Positions 1 to 7,821 of a stretch of 64,000 bases of DNA are shown here, in pieces (position 1 is the first letter of the stretch; every line of letters starts with the position of its first letter). Source of the DNA: Minicystis rosea (GTDB taxonomy: Bacteria > Myxococcota_A > Polyangia > Polyangiales > Polyangiaceae). The position numbers were made by a program, and so were the translations under genes. The DNA is taken from the NCBI GenBank assembly GCA_001931535.1, contig CP016211.1:5563573-5627572 (forward strand), in the 5' to 3' direction. The notes under the pieces are model-generated. The model ran no database searches, was not told where the DNA came from, and saw only the letters and a program-made list of their open reading frames with translations.

Positions 1-405
1 GATCCGATCCGTCAGCGAGAGATCGAGCGTGATGAGCGGATGCTGCTCCACGAGCCGCGGCACCAGTGGGACGAGCACGTGGTGCCCGAAGGCGACGCTG
101 GCGTTCACGCTGACGCGCCCGCGCGGCGTGGCATCGGCCGCGGCCGCGCGCTCGGCCTCGTCCAGATCGGCGAGGACGCGCACGCCGCGATCGTAGAACG
201 CCCGCCCCTCGGTGGTGAGCGTGAGCTTGCGCGTGGAGCGGTGAAGGAGCTGCACGCCGAGGCGCGCCTCCAGCCTGGCGATCAGCTTGCTCACCGCCGA
301 GGGCGTCATGTCGAGCGCGTGCGCCGCTTCGGAGAAGCTGCCGCGATCGACCACGTGAACGAAGGCTTCCATCTCGCCGGAGCGGTTGACGTCGAGTCGA
401 GGCAT
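1..405 (-). CDS. LysR-family transcriptional regulator (3' end beyond window)
   Basis: Reading the minus strand from an ATG at 405 gives an open frame that runs off the left edge (135 codons visible). The first 60 residues form a LysR winged helix-turn-helix: a GSFSEAAHALDMTPSAVSKL-type recognition segment followed by a LEARLGVQLLHRSTRKLTLT-type wing. The part after residue 90 (VNASVAFGHHVLVPLVPRL) is the start of the periplasmic-binding-like effector domain. It is divergent from the MFS exporter with 77 bp between start codons, the usual LysR layout in which the regulator controls its divergent neighbour. The inducer is unknown and most of the effector domain is missing. Confidence 0.88.
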   Translation of the reverse strand, partial: MPRLDVNRSGEMEAFVHVVDRGSFSEAAHALDMTPSAVSKLIARLEARLGVQLLHRSTRKLTLTTEGRAFYDRGVRVLADLDEAERAAAADATPRGRVSVNASVAFGHHVLVPLVPRLVEQHPLITLDLSLTDRI

Positions 406-482
406 CGTGACTTCATCTCACAAGTGCTGGTCCGGATGGCATTCTAGTCACGAACCAGGCGAGCGCGCACATTGGCCGCACG

Positions 483-1658
483 ATGCCTCTCGCCCTCCTC
501 GCCCTCACCGCCGGCGCCTTCGGAATCGGCACCACGGAGTTCGTCATCATGGGCCTGCTGCTGCAGGTCGGCGGTGAGCTGCACGTGTCGATCGCCGCCG
601 CCGGCCTGCTCATCTCGGGCTACGCGCTCGGCGTGGCCGTGGGCGCGCCGGTGCTCACGCTGGCGACGCGGCGGCTGCCGCGCAAGACCGTGCTGCTTGC
701 GCTGATGGCCATCTTCACGCTCGGCAACGTCGCCTGCGCGCTCGCGCCGAGCTACCCGCTGCTGATGGCCGCGCGGGTCCTCACCTCGCTCGCGCACGGC
801 ACGTTCTTCGGCGTCGGATCGGTGGTGGCGACCGGCCTCGTGCCGCCCGCGCGCCGCGCGTCGGCCATCGCCGTCATGTTCACCGGGCTGACCGCGGCGA
901 CGCTGCTCGGCGTACCGGCGGGCGCGTGGCTCGGTCTGCATTTCGGCTGGCGCGCCACGTTCTGGGCGGTGGCCGCGATCGGCGTCGCGGCCGTGATCGT
1001 GCTCTCGGCGCTGGTGCCGCGCGACCGAGAAGCGCTCGATCCGACGCCGATCCGCGAGGAGATCGCGGTGCTCGCGCGACCGCAGGTGCTGCTCGGCCTC
1101 TCCATGACCGTGCTCGGCTTCGCCGGTGTGTTCGCCGTGTTCACGTACATCCAACCGCTGCTCACGCAAGTGACCGGGCTGTCCGAAGCCGCGGTGTCCC
1201 CCGCGCTGCTCTTGTTCGGCGGCGGCCTCGCCGCCGGCAACTTGCTCGGAGGCCGGCTCGCGGATCGCGCGCCGATGCGGGCGATCCTCGGTACGCTCGC
1301 GGCGCTCGCGCTGGTGCTCGTCTCGATGCGCTGGGCGATCGGCCGGCCGGCGACTGCGCTCCTGTTCGCGGCGCTGCTCGGCGTGGCGGCGTTCGCCACC
1401 GTGGCCCCGCTCCAACTCCGCGTGCTCGAGAAGGCCGCAGGCGCGGGCCAGAACCTGGCGTCGAGCCTCAACATCGCCGCGTTCAACTTGGGCAACGCGC
1501 TCGGCGCGTGGGTCGGCGGCGTCGTCATCGAGCGTGGCCCCGGCCTCGTCGCGCTCGGATGGGCAGCGGCGATCCTCACCGCGATCGGCTTGGCCCTCGC
1601 CTTCTGGAGCCGCGCGCTCGACACCCGTGCGTCGTCTCCCGCAATCGTGACCCATTGA
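483..1658 (+). CDS. MFS transporter, DHA1 / AraJ-like efflux permease
   Basis: This 391-residue inner-membrane protein has about twelve hydrophobic segments. It opens with AGAFGIGTTEFVIMGLL, the signature N-terminus of the arabinose-efflux/AraJ-YdhP branch of drug:H+ antiporters. A loop after helix 2 reads TRRLPRKTVLL, the family's RxxRR-type motif A. The length matches the family (about 390-400). It is divergently transcribed from the LysR gene and 24 bp upstream of an aldo/keto reductase, so regulator, exporter and reductase probably form one response unit, perhaps to a toxic carbonyl compound or small metabolite. The substrate cannot be read from the sequence. Confidence 0.9.
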   Translation: MPLALLALTAGAFGIGTTEFVIMGLLLQVGGELHVSIAAAGLLISGYALGVAVGAPVLTLATRRLPRKTVLLALMAIFTLGNVACALAPSYPLLMAARVLTSLAHGTFFGVGSVVATGLVPPARRASAIAVMFTGLTAATLLGVPAGAWLGLHFGWRATFWAVAAIGVAAVIVLSALVPRDREALDPTPIREEIAVLARPQVLLGLSMTVLGFAGVFAVFTYIQPLLTQVTGLSEAAVSPALLLFGGGLAAGNLLGGRLADRAPMRAILGTLAALALVLVSMRWAIGRPATALLFAALLGVAAFATVAPLQLRVLEKAAGAGQNLASSLNIAAFNLGNALGAWVGGVVIERGPGLVALGWAAAILTAIGLALAFWSRALDTRASSPAIVTH

Positions 1659-1682
1659 TCCACATCACCCAAAGGGTTCGTC

Positions 1683-2735
1683 ATGGAACATCGTCAACTC
1701 GGTCGATCGGGCTTTCAGGTTCCGGTGCTCGGCTTCGGCGCCGGCACCTTCGGCGGCAAAGGCCCGTTGTTCAGCGCGTGGGGCAACACCGATGTCAGCG
1801 GCGCACAGCGCCTCGTCGACGTCTGCCTCGATGCCGGCGTGACGCTGTTCGACAGCGCCGACGTGTACTCGGATGGTGAGTCCGAAGCGATCCTCGGCGC
1901 CGCGCTCGCCGGCCGCCGCGGGCGCGCCATCGTGTCCACGAAGATCGCGCTGCGCACCGGGCCGGGCCCGAACGACGTGGGCACCTCTCGCCACCACCTC
2001 CACGAAGGCATCGACGCTGCGCTCAAGCGCCTGCGCACCGACTACATCGACATCCTGCAACTCCATGCCTTCGACGCGTTCACGCCGGTGGAGCAGGTGC
2101 TGCGCACGCTCGACGACGCAGTGCGCGCCGGCAAGGTGCGTTATCTCGGCGTCTCGAATTTCTCCGGCTGGCAGCTCATGAAATCCCTCGCGGCCGCCGA
2201 TCGCCTCGGCCTCGAGCGCTACGTCGCCAATCAAGCCTACTATTCGCTCATCGGTCGCGACTACGAATGGGAGCTGATGCCGCTCGGCTTGGATCAAGGC
2301 GTCGGCGCGCTCGTCTGGAGCCCGCTCGGTTGGGGACGGCTCACGGGCAAGCTGCGCCGAGGCAAGCCGCTGCCCGCGCAAAGCCGGCTCCACGAGACCG
2401 CGGGCGCCGCGCCGCCGATCGACGAAGAGCGCTTGTATCGGGTCGTCGACGCGATGGAGGAAGTCGCCGCGGAGACCGGCAAGACCTTGCCGCAAATCGC
2501 CATCGCTTGGCTCCTCGAACGACCGACGGTGGCGAGCGTGCTCATCGGCGCGCGCGACGAGGCCCAGCTCCGCGAGAACCTGGGCGCCGTCGGCTGGCAT
2601 CTCTCGGCAGCGCAGCGCGCGAAGCTCGACGCCGCGAGCGCCGTGACGCCGCCGTATCCCTATTACCCTTACTGGAACGGACAGTTCTCGGAGCGCAGCC
2701 CCGTCGCGGTGGCGCCGGAACGATCACGAAGGTGA
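1683..2735 (+). CDS. Aldo/keto reductase
   Basis: This is a 350-residue cytosolic NADPH-dependent oxidoreductase of the aldo/keto reductase superfamily. The catalytic tetrad is intact: D57 and Y62 in FDSADVYSDGE, K87 in VSTKIAL and H128 in ILQLHAF. The later VRYLGVSNFSGWQL and LVWSPLGWGRLTGKL segments match the YajO/IolS-like subgroup (voltage-gated K+ channel beta-subunit type). It lies 24 bp after the exporter gene and is probably co-transcribed with it. Its stop is only 7 bp from the stop of the convergent thiH-like gene, leaving no room for a separate terminator. Substrate unknown. Confidence 0.92.
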   Translation: MEHRQLGRSGFQVPVLGFGAGTFGGKGPLFSAWGNTDVSGAQRLVDVCLDAGVTLFDSADVYSDGESEAILGAALAGRRGRAIVSTKIALRTGPGPNDVGTSRHHLHEGIDAALKRLRTDYIDILQLHAFDAFTPVEQVLRTLDDAVRAGKVRYLGVSNFSGWQLMKSLAAADRLGLERYVANQAYYSLIGRDYEWELMPLGLDQGVGALVWSPLGWGRLTGKLRRGKPLPAQSRLHETAGAAPPIDEERLYRVVDAMEEVAAETGKTLPQIAIAWLLERPTVASVLIGARDEAQLRENLGAVGWHLSAAQRAKLDAASAVTPPYPYYPYWNGQFSERSPVAVAPERSRR

Positions 2736-2742
2736 GCGCGGA

Positions 2743-3846
2743 TCAAAGCACCCGCAGGCGCCGCCGCGCGAGCAGCTCGGCGGTGTCGGCGGCGGAGCTG
2801 TGATCCTGTCGATCGAATTGCTCGGTGGCGTCACCCCCCGAGTAGCCGCCCGGCGCAGTGTTGGCGCCGGCGCTCGTCATCGTGATGCAGAGCGGGATCA
2901 GGTGCTCTTTGTAAGCGACGCTCTCCCGCGACGAGATGATGAGGTTCGCCCGCGGGAGGAAGAGCCGCGTCGCGAGCAGATAACGTGTGTACACCTCGTC
3001 GCGCACCTCCGGCACCTGCTCGAAGCCCACGGCCGGGCGCATCCGCGGCAAGGAGATCGTGATCTCCGGACTTTCGTAGGTCTCCTCCAAGTGCCGCGCA
3101 TGAAGCCCGACCATGAAGGCATCGGTCGCCGCATCGGAGAGCCCGAGCAACGCGCCCACCGACAGCTTCCGGATCCCGCCGCGCGCAGCGCGATCGAGCG
3201 CATCGAGACGATCGTCGTAGCGGCGCTTCCTCCCCTTCAAATGCACCTCGCCATAGCGACGGCGATCGTAGGTCTCCTGATATACGATCACCGCCGACAC
3301 GCCCGCACGGCCGAGCTCCGCATACTCCTCTTCGGCCAATGGATAGACCTCGATCCTCGTCCAACTGAGGAGCGGCGCGAGGCGCCGTGTGACCTCGGCG
3401 AGGTAGGCGACCGGTGTCGCCACGTAGTCCTCCCCCGTCAACAGGATGACGCGCGAGATGCCTTGTTCGAGGAGGATCCGCGCCTCCCGCTCGGCCTCGT
3501 CCACGCTCAGCGTGCGACGCTTGATGTCGTTCTCGAAGCTGAAGCCGCAGTACGTGCACACCGAGTGGCACGTGTTGGAGAGGTAGATGGGCGCGAACAG
3601 CGCGACCGTGTCGCCGAAGTGCCGGCGCGTGAGGCGCTGGGCCTTGTCGGCGAGCTCGTCGAGCCGAGGCGCGGCCGCGTCGGAGAGGAGCGCGAGGAAG
3701 TCTTCGGCATCGAGCCCCGATTCCCAGCGCGAGAGGGCCCGATCGACATCGGCCGCCGTGAACGCCGGCTCGCGCAGCCGCTCTGCGATGGTGTCGTAGT
3801 CGTGGTGCTCGAGGACGTCGCGAAAACGCATCAAGTCAATCTCCAT
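2743..3846 (-). CDS. thiH: ThiH-like radical SAM enzyme (2-iminoacetate synthase)
   Basis: The protein has 367 residues from the ATG at 3846. A radical SAM cluster motif CHSVCTYCGF places cysteines at 93, 97 and 100, preceded by APIYLSNTC. This is the ThiH form, which cleaves tyrosine to 2-iminoacetate (dehydroglycine) for the thiamin thiazole ring. The C-terminal EQFDRQDHSSAADTAELL region matches the ThiH tail. The frame stays open to 3933, but the extra 29 residues look unstructured and the family normally starts near MEIDLMRF; an ATG at 3831 is another option. No thiG, thiS, thiF or thiE lies within the window. A related radical SAM tyrosine lyase role cannot be excluded, but the motif pattern is ThiH. 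Confidence 0.85.
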   Translation of the reverse strand: MEIDLMRFRDVLEHHDYDTIAERLREPAFTAADVDRALSRWESGLDAEDFLALLSDAAAPRLDELADKAQRLTRRHFGDTVALFAPIYLSNTCHSVCTYCGFSFENDIKRRTLSVDEAEREARILLEQGISRVILLTGEDYVATPVAYLAEVTRRLAPLLSWTRIEVYPLAEEEYAELGRAGVSAVIVYQETYDRRRYGEVHLKGRKRRYDDRLDALDRAARGGIRKLSVGALLGLSDAATDAFMVGLHARHLEETYESPEITISLPRMRPAVGFEQVPEVRDEVYTRYLLATRLFLPRANLIISSRESVAYKEHLIPLCITMTSAGANTAPGGYSGGDATEQFDRQDHSSAADTAELLARRRLRVL

Positions 3847-4037
3847 GCAAACCGTGTCGAGAAGCAAACGCGCCATCGTCGATGCCAATCGGCGCGTCAA
3901 TCCGAGAGATGCGCGCGGCGCTCGAAGATTCACGTCATCGTGCCCGCATTTTCGCGCGCGAAGGGACGTGACAGAGAAGGACGGTTCGATCCACGATCAC
4001 GAGACGCATTTTGCTTCCGTGACGAATGGAGACTTTC

Positions 4038-4478
4038 ATGACGTTCCCCACGATGCTTGGCCGAACCGCGCTGCTCCTCGGCCCGTGGTTGGCCATCGTT
4101 TGCGGGTGCGAGCCCTCGATCAGCGACAGCGCCGCTGCCGGCAACGGTGGCACCGGCTCGGGCGGCCAGCCGGGCTCGTGCGTTCATTCGTCCGAAGAAG
4201 CACCGGCAACCTTCGATGCGTACAAGTCGGGCGCGGCGACGGCCCCGGCCTGCGGCGGGCAAACGTGGGATCCCCTCCCCTGCGGCGGCTGTTCCGACAA
4301 CGCGGTGTGCACCGTGTCGCACGCGCGCGAGTGCTGCGGTGTCGCGCCGTCCGCCGGCGCGCCCAGCTCACCGATCGATGCTTGGCTGTGTAGCTGCGAA
4401 GACGGCGCCTGGCAGTGTTGGGTGCTGTTCCCCGCGGCCAGCGCATGTTTCTGCGCGGCGGACGCCGGCACGGATTGA
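4038..4478 (+). CDS. Small cysteine-rich lipoprotein
   Basis: This 146-residue secreted protein is not assignable to a known function. I chose the ATG at 4038 because a GGAGA ribosome site lies six bases upstream; an in-frame ATG at 4026 is less well placed. The signal peptide ends in a lipobox (IVCGC, acylated Cys24), so the protein is probably a lipoprotein of the outer or inner membrane. A Gly/Ser-rich linker follows (AGNGGTGSGGQPGS), then a domain with about 13 cysteines including PLPCGGCSDNAVC and RECCGV. Paired cysteines suggest a disulfide-stabilised surface domain, a common myxobacterial pattern. It stands alone on the plus strand. Confidence 0.72.
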   Translation: MTFPTMLGRTALLLGPWLAIVCGCEPSISDSAAAGNGGTGSGGQPGSCVHSSEEAPATFDAYKSGAATAPACGGQTWDPLPCGGCSDNAVCTVSHARECCGVAPSAGAPSSPIDAWLCSCEDGAWQCWVLFPAASACFCAADAGTD

Positions 4479-4839
4479 AGGGCCGTATCCCCACCGGTTC
4501 ACGCGCCGCATTTCCATCCTTCCCCACCCGGTCGAATCTCTGGAAGAGCGGGTCTCCACGAGCGACGAGACCTGCGTTGTCGCGCGAACGGTCGCGATGA
4601 CGACCAAGTGATCTCCGGGCCTCCAAAGCACGCAGGGCCATACCCGCCGTCGCACAGCCACCGTGCGGCGACCATCGCCGACAACGAGCGCCGATCGTTT
4701 TGGCACTCTGCCCCGCGGACGCACTTCGTCACGATGCCGCATGTCCGTGCATCGAATGAGTCCGATGCCGGCGCGACGGACGGTGCGCGTGTGTGCGCCC
4801 CGGGCCGCCGGCGTGCTTTGGAGCAAAGGAGTCGTCACT
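4479..4839. other. Intergenic, no gene recognised
   Basis: This 361-bp stretch lies between two plus-strand lipoprotein genes. Both strands have open frames, but their translations are Arg/Ser/Pro-rich strings typical of GC-rich non-coding DNA. I see no convincing promoter or terminator hairpin. Confidence 0.5.
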
Positions 4840-5472
4840 ATGCTTGGGAAGATCGGCACGCTCGGGGGGTTTGCGCTCGGAATCTCGTTCGCCGGTTGTC
4901 TGATCGCGCCGACCAGCGATGATTCCACGGCGTCCATCGGAGAGGCTCGGAGCAGAGACAGCGCCACGGCCGCACCGACCGCCTCCGGCACCACCAGCCC
5001 GACCGGCGCTGCTACGCCCGTGTTCGGAGGCGCCACGCCGTCCGCATCCGGTACGGCACCGGCTCCGTCCACCAGCTCACCGCTGCCCGTGTTCGGCGGC
5101 TCGGCCCCGCCTGCGGGCAGCGGCACGGCACCTCCGGCGGGCACCGGCTCGGCGCCCCCGGCCAGCACCGCGCCGCACCCGCTCTGGGGCACCGTACCGC
5201 CTTCGTCCACGGCCGTCGCCGCTCCGTCCGCGACCACGCCGTTCTGGGGTGGTGTCGCCGGTGCTGCACCGCCCACGTACGGTGGAGGCACGGGCGCGCC
5301 CGCGACGGGAACGCCGAGCGTGGCGCCGCTGTATGGCAGCGCGACCCCCGTGTCGCCGACGTGGGGAGGCGGCGCCACTGCGCCGTGGGCCGGCGCCACG
5401 CCCCCTCCCGGCGGCACGCCGCCCGCAGGTTCCGGAGGTACGGGCGGCAGTGGCAGTGGGAACGGTCCCTGA
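4840..5472 (+). CDS. Pro/Ala/Gly/Ser-rich lipoprotein
   Basis: This 210-residue protein starts at the ATG at 4840, which has an AAAGGA ribosome site nine bases upstream. A signal peptide MLGKIGTLGGFALGISFAGC ends in a lipobox with acylated Cys20. The mature part is low-complexity Pro, Ala, Gly, Ser and Thr with a loose repeat around PVFGG, PLWGT, PFWGG and PLYGS. Single aromatic residues at 15-25-residue intervals punctuate a flexible chain. This looks like an extended, disordered surface stalk rather than an enzyme. The antisense strand carries a longer open frame only because of the strand's biased codon use. Function unknown. Confidence 0.65.
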   Translation: MLGKIGTLGGFALGISFAGCLIAPTSDDSTASIGEARSRDSATAAPTASGTTSPTGAATPVFGGATPSASGTAPAPSTSSPLPVFGGSAPPAGSGTAPPAGTGSAPPASTAPHPLWGTVPPSSTAVAAPSATTPFWGGVAGAAPPTYGGGTGAPATGTPSVAPLYGSATPVSPTWGGGATAPWAGATPPPGGTPPAGSGGTGGSGSGNGP

Positions 5473-5656
5473 GCGCCGAGCACGCATGAGCCTCGGCGCT
5501 GCGCGCATCGCACCGAACTGCCACTCGAGCCCACGCGTGATGCGCGCGATCCCGTGAACGAGCTCGCGCCGGAGCGGCCTCTCGCGGCGCGAGGATCACG
5601 AAACGTTCATGGCCGACGCATCGCCCGCATGCGCGGCGGGCGCCCCAATCACCTTC

Positions 5657-5869
5657 TCATCGACCACCATCACGCGCGACCTCGCGACGCTCGCTCTTGC
5701 AGGTCATGAGGTTGCCGCACCGCGCGCACGCCCGCACCTCGATGAAGCATTGGTCCGGCCAATCGCGAACGAAGAGGCGAATCTCGCTGGGCGTGATTCG
5801 CTGCGCGAGCGCGAGCGCGCCCCAGAGGGCAGCCCCGTATTCGGCGCCGCAAGAGCAACGTCGGAGCAT
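5657..5869 (-). CDS. Small CxC/CxxC zinc-ribbon-like protein
   Basis: This 70-residue protein starts at the ATG at 5869, two bases after the TGA of the preceding truncated flavoprotein frame, so translation is probably coupled. It opens MLRRCSCGAEYGAALWGALA and ends with FIEVRACARCGNLMTC, giving a CxC pair and a CxxC pair about 40 residues apart, which can form a zinc-ribbon-like site. I believe short proteins with a CSCGAxY start and a late Cys pair recur in myxobacterial genomes, but I cannot run the search and no function is assigned. It is probably cytoplasmic, as no signal peptide is visible. Confidence 0.55.
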   Translation of the reverse strand: MLRRCSCGAEYGAALWGALALAQRITPSEIRLFVRDWPDQCFIEVRACARCGNLMTCKSERREVARDGGR

Positions 5870-5871
5870 CG

Positions 5872-6348
5872 TCACGCGCCGGTCGAATCGTCGGCGAGCG
5901 GCGTTTGCCCCATGATCTGCGCGCCGGCCGCCGCGAAACGCACCACGTCTTCGAGCCCGAGGAGCAGAATCTGCCGCAGGGTCGCGCGATTGACGTTGAG
6001 GTGCACGAGCGGCGTTTCCACCGCCCGCCCGCGCTCCTGCTCGTCGACATCGATTCTGTGCTTCTCGACGAGATGCGGGTCCAGCATCGCCGTGAAGGGA
6101 CGCGGGCGCATCGCCGTAGCCTCGAACAGTGCATACAGCGCGGGAGGCAGCGCGCTCCGCAGGGCATCGGCACCATCGGACTCGATGTGCAGTCGATATC
6201 CCTGCGATCGCTGTCCGGGATGGGCCTCGCGCTCGAAGACCTCGACATCGATGCTCGCGTGACTCGCGTGACTCGCGTGACGGAGCGCCTGCGCGAGGCA
6301 CAACCCACCCATGCCCGCGCCCGAGACGAGAACCTTCAGCTTTCGCAT
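5872..6348 (-). pseudogene. Truncated FAD-dependent oxidoreductase (N-terminal part only)
   Basis: From the ATG at 6348 (AGGAAAGGAA ribosome site upstream) a 158-residue product begins MRKLKVLVSGAGMGGLCLAQ, the Rossmann GxGxxG dinucleotide site of PHBH-fold FAD monooxygenases. FEREAHPGQRSQGYRLHI and VNRATLRQILLLGL follow, both typical of the first third of these enzymes. The family is normally 380-420 residues and needs later GD and DG motifs for FAD and substrate; these are absent and the frame stops at 5872. I therefore read it as a deletion remnant, although a short expressed form is possible. Near the N-terminus three tandem copies of CTCGCGTGA (6254-6280) encode repeated His-Ala-Ser, an insertion inside the first Rossmann strand-helix unit. 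Confidence 0.6.
6254..6280. repeat. Tandem 9-bp repeat, three copies
   Basis: Three head-to-tail copies of CTCGCGTGA lie inside the truncated flavoprotein and preserve its frame, adding (His-Ala-Ser) units just after the GxGxxG helix. Slipped-strand expansion is the simple explanation. Confidence 0.85.
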
Positions 6349-6834
6349 GTTGGACGTTCCTTTCCTGAGAGGGAAAGGACGTACCGGAGTGCCTCCCACT
6401 GACGGTGTGGTCGGCCCGTACGAGCGCAAACGCCACCCGGACTACCTACCGGGCTGTGACTTTCGCACGTCCTGAGGTTGGGGAATAGTCTCGCATGCCG
6501 CGTTTGTCAATGGACCAGCCCGACGACAGATGGCCAGGCGTCCGTGCTCACATCGGGGATTAGGGGGAACACCGAGGTGTCGTTTGCACGGCAGCTGTCT
6601 TCCGGAGCTTCGGTGTCGAGCCAACCATCGCAGATGGTAGAGCCCTCCCCGAAGATTGGTTGTGCGGAGCTCCCGAATCGACGCCGCCGGACACACGGCA
6701 TTGACCACCGTCAGCCGAGCTGCAGGGCGCCAATCACGCTGCACGCGGCGAGGGTCTCGCGCCGCCTCCGACGACGATTGCGAGGTGGTCGCGGCCTCCG
6801 CTACCGTCGCGCGGATGAATGTTCGCGCTGAGCA
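6349..6834. other. Divergent intergenic region, no gene recognised
   Basis: This 486-bp region separates the minus-strand flavoprotein remnant from the plus-strand Asp-box gene. Parts around 6530-6700 look less GC-rich than their surroundings. A 64-codon minus-strand frame there (6507-6701) reads unlike the usual Arg/Ala shadow (it contains STICDGWLDTEAPEDSC) and could be the remnant of a Cys-containing secreted protein, but the support is weak. Promoters for both flanking genes must lie here; I cannot place them. Confidence 0.4.
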
Positions 6835-7728
6835 ATGCTTCGTCCCCCGGACGTTCGAACGAATGGATACCATGTCTACGCGCACGACGGCGGCGTCCTC
6901 GTGCTCCCTGCCATGCGCGGTGTGGAGCTCACGGCCGCGTGGTGGGCCCCCGATGGCGTGAGCTTCGTCGAGGCACCGCTCGACTTCGGTTCCATCGAGA
7001 TCGGGCCGAAGCCGGTCATCGACGTGCTCAACAACCGTATCCAAGCCGCGTCGGCGACCGCGAACGGCATCGGCTTCTTCCGCATCGAAGGTCACTTCGT
7101 CGAGGCCACCATCGGCCCGCGCGTCACGTATAGACGCTCCGTCTATCGCTCACCTGCCGAGTTCAAGTTTCGTCTCGAGGCCCTCACCATCGATGAACGC
7201 GGCACGTGGTGGGCCTCGGGGCACCTGCCCAACGACGATTTGATCGGGCTCGTCTACCAGAGCAGCGACGGCATGACGTGGCAGCCCGTGAGCGCGAAAT
7301 TCGAAGGCTCGGTGATCCGCCTCTACCGCGACGGCGAGACGCTCGTGGCGGTCCACAACAAGCAAGTGAGCACGATCTCGCCCGCCGGCGTGACCAAGCT
7401 CTGCTCGATGAAAGACCATTTGCACGGGGCTGTCGTCACCCCCGCCGTGACGCTCGGCTTGGGGCGCGGTTTCATCGGCGTGCTCCCCGCCGGCGCGAAG
7501 CGCGCCAAGTACACCACGCCTCCCGCCGGCTACGCCGATTTCGACGTCATCGCCTTCGAGGACGGATTCCTCATGGGCGGCGACAAGGGCCTCTTTTCCT
7601 CGTCCGATGGCCTGACCTGGCAGCCCGTGCCGTCGTTCACGGGCTCCGTGTCGGCAATGGTGCCCTCGGCATCGGGCGTCATCGTGGTGAGCACGGGCTG
7701 CGAAGTCTACGTCGTGCGCGCCGCCTGA
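6835..7728 (+). CDS. Asp-box (BNR-like) beta-propeller protein, hypothetical
   Basis: This 297-residue protein has no recognised enzymatic motif. Two Asp-box hairpins are visible: YQSSDGMTWQPV near residues 141-152 and FSSSDGLTWQPVP near 255-267, the S-x-D-G-x-T-W pattern of sialidase and Vps10/photosystem-stability propellers. Beta-strand-rich segments such as GTWWASGHLPNDDL lie between them. The length would make about half a propeller or a small one. No clear signal peptide is present at the chosen ATG; the start is uncertain and could be the ATG at 6913. It converges on the terpene synthase gene with 93 bp between stops. Many myxobacterial Asp-box proteins are secreted, so a missed upstream start is possible. 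Confidence 0.6.
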   Translation: MLRPPDVRTNGYHVYAHDGGVLVLPAMRGVELTAAWWAPDGVSFVEAPLDFGSIEIGPKPVIDVLNNRIQAASATANGIGFFRIEGHFVEATIGPRVTYRRSVYRSPAEFKFRLEALTIDERGTWWASGHLPNDDLIGLVYQSSDGMTWQPVSAKFEGSVIRLYRDGETLVAVHNKQVSTISPAGVTKLCSMKDHLHGAVVTPAVTLGLGRGFIGVLPAGAKRAKYTTPPAGYADFDVIAFEDGFLMGGDKGLFSSSDGLTWQPVPSFTGSVSAMVPSASGVIVVSTGCEVYVVRAA

Positions 7729-7821
7729 GCGCGCTCCCATCCATCAAAAGAGCACCACCGCATGCAAAACACGCATGCCGCGCCCCGCCGCGCGCTTGCG
7801 TCTTCTCGGCCAGCTCGCACT

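Noticed and set aside
4368-5534. 388-codon minus-strand frame opposite the Pro/Ala/Gly lipoprotein
   Set aside because: Equally low-complexity, with no signal peptide or ribosome site; the plus strand has a lipobox and an AAAGGA site.
7760-7778. Short inverted repeat GCATGC-AAAACAC-GCATGC between convergent genes
   Set aside because: Six-base arms in GC-rich DNA are expected by chance; too weak to call a terminator.
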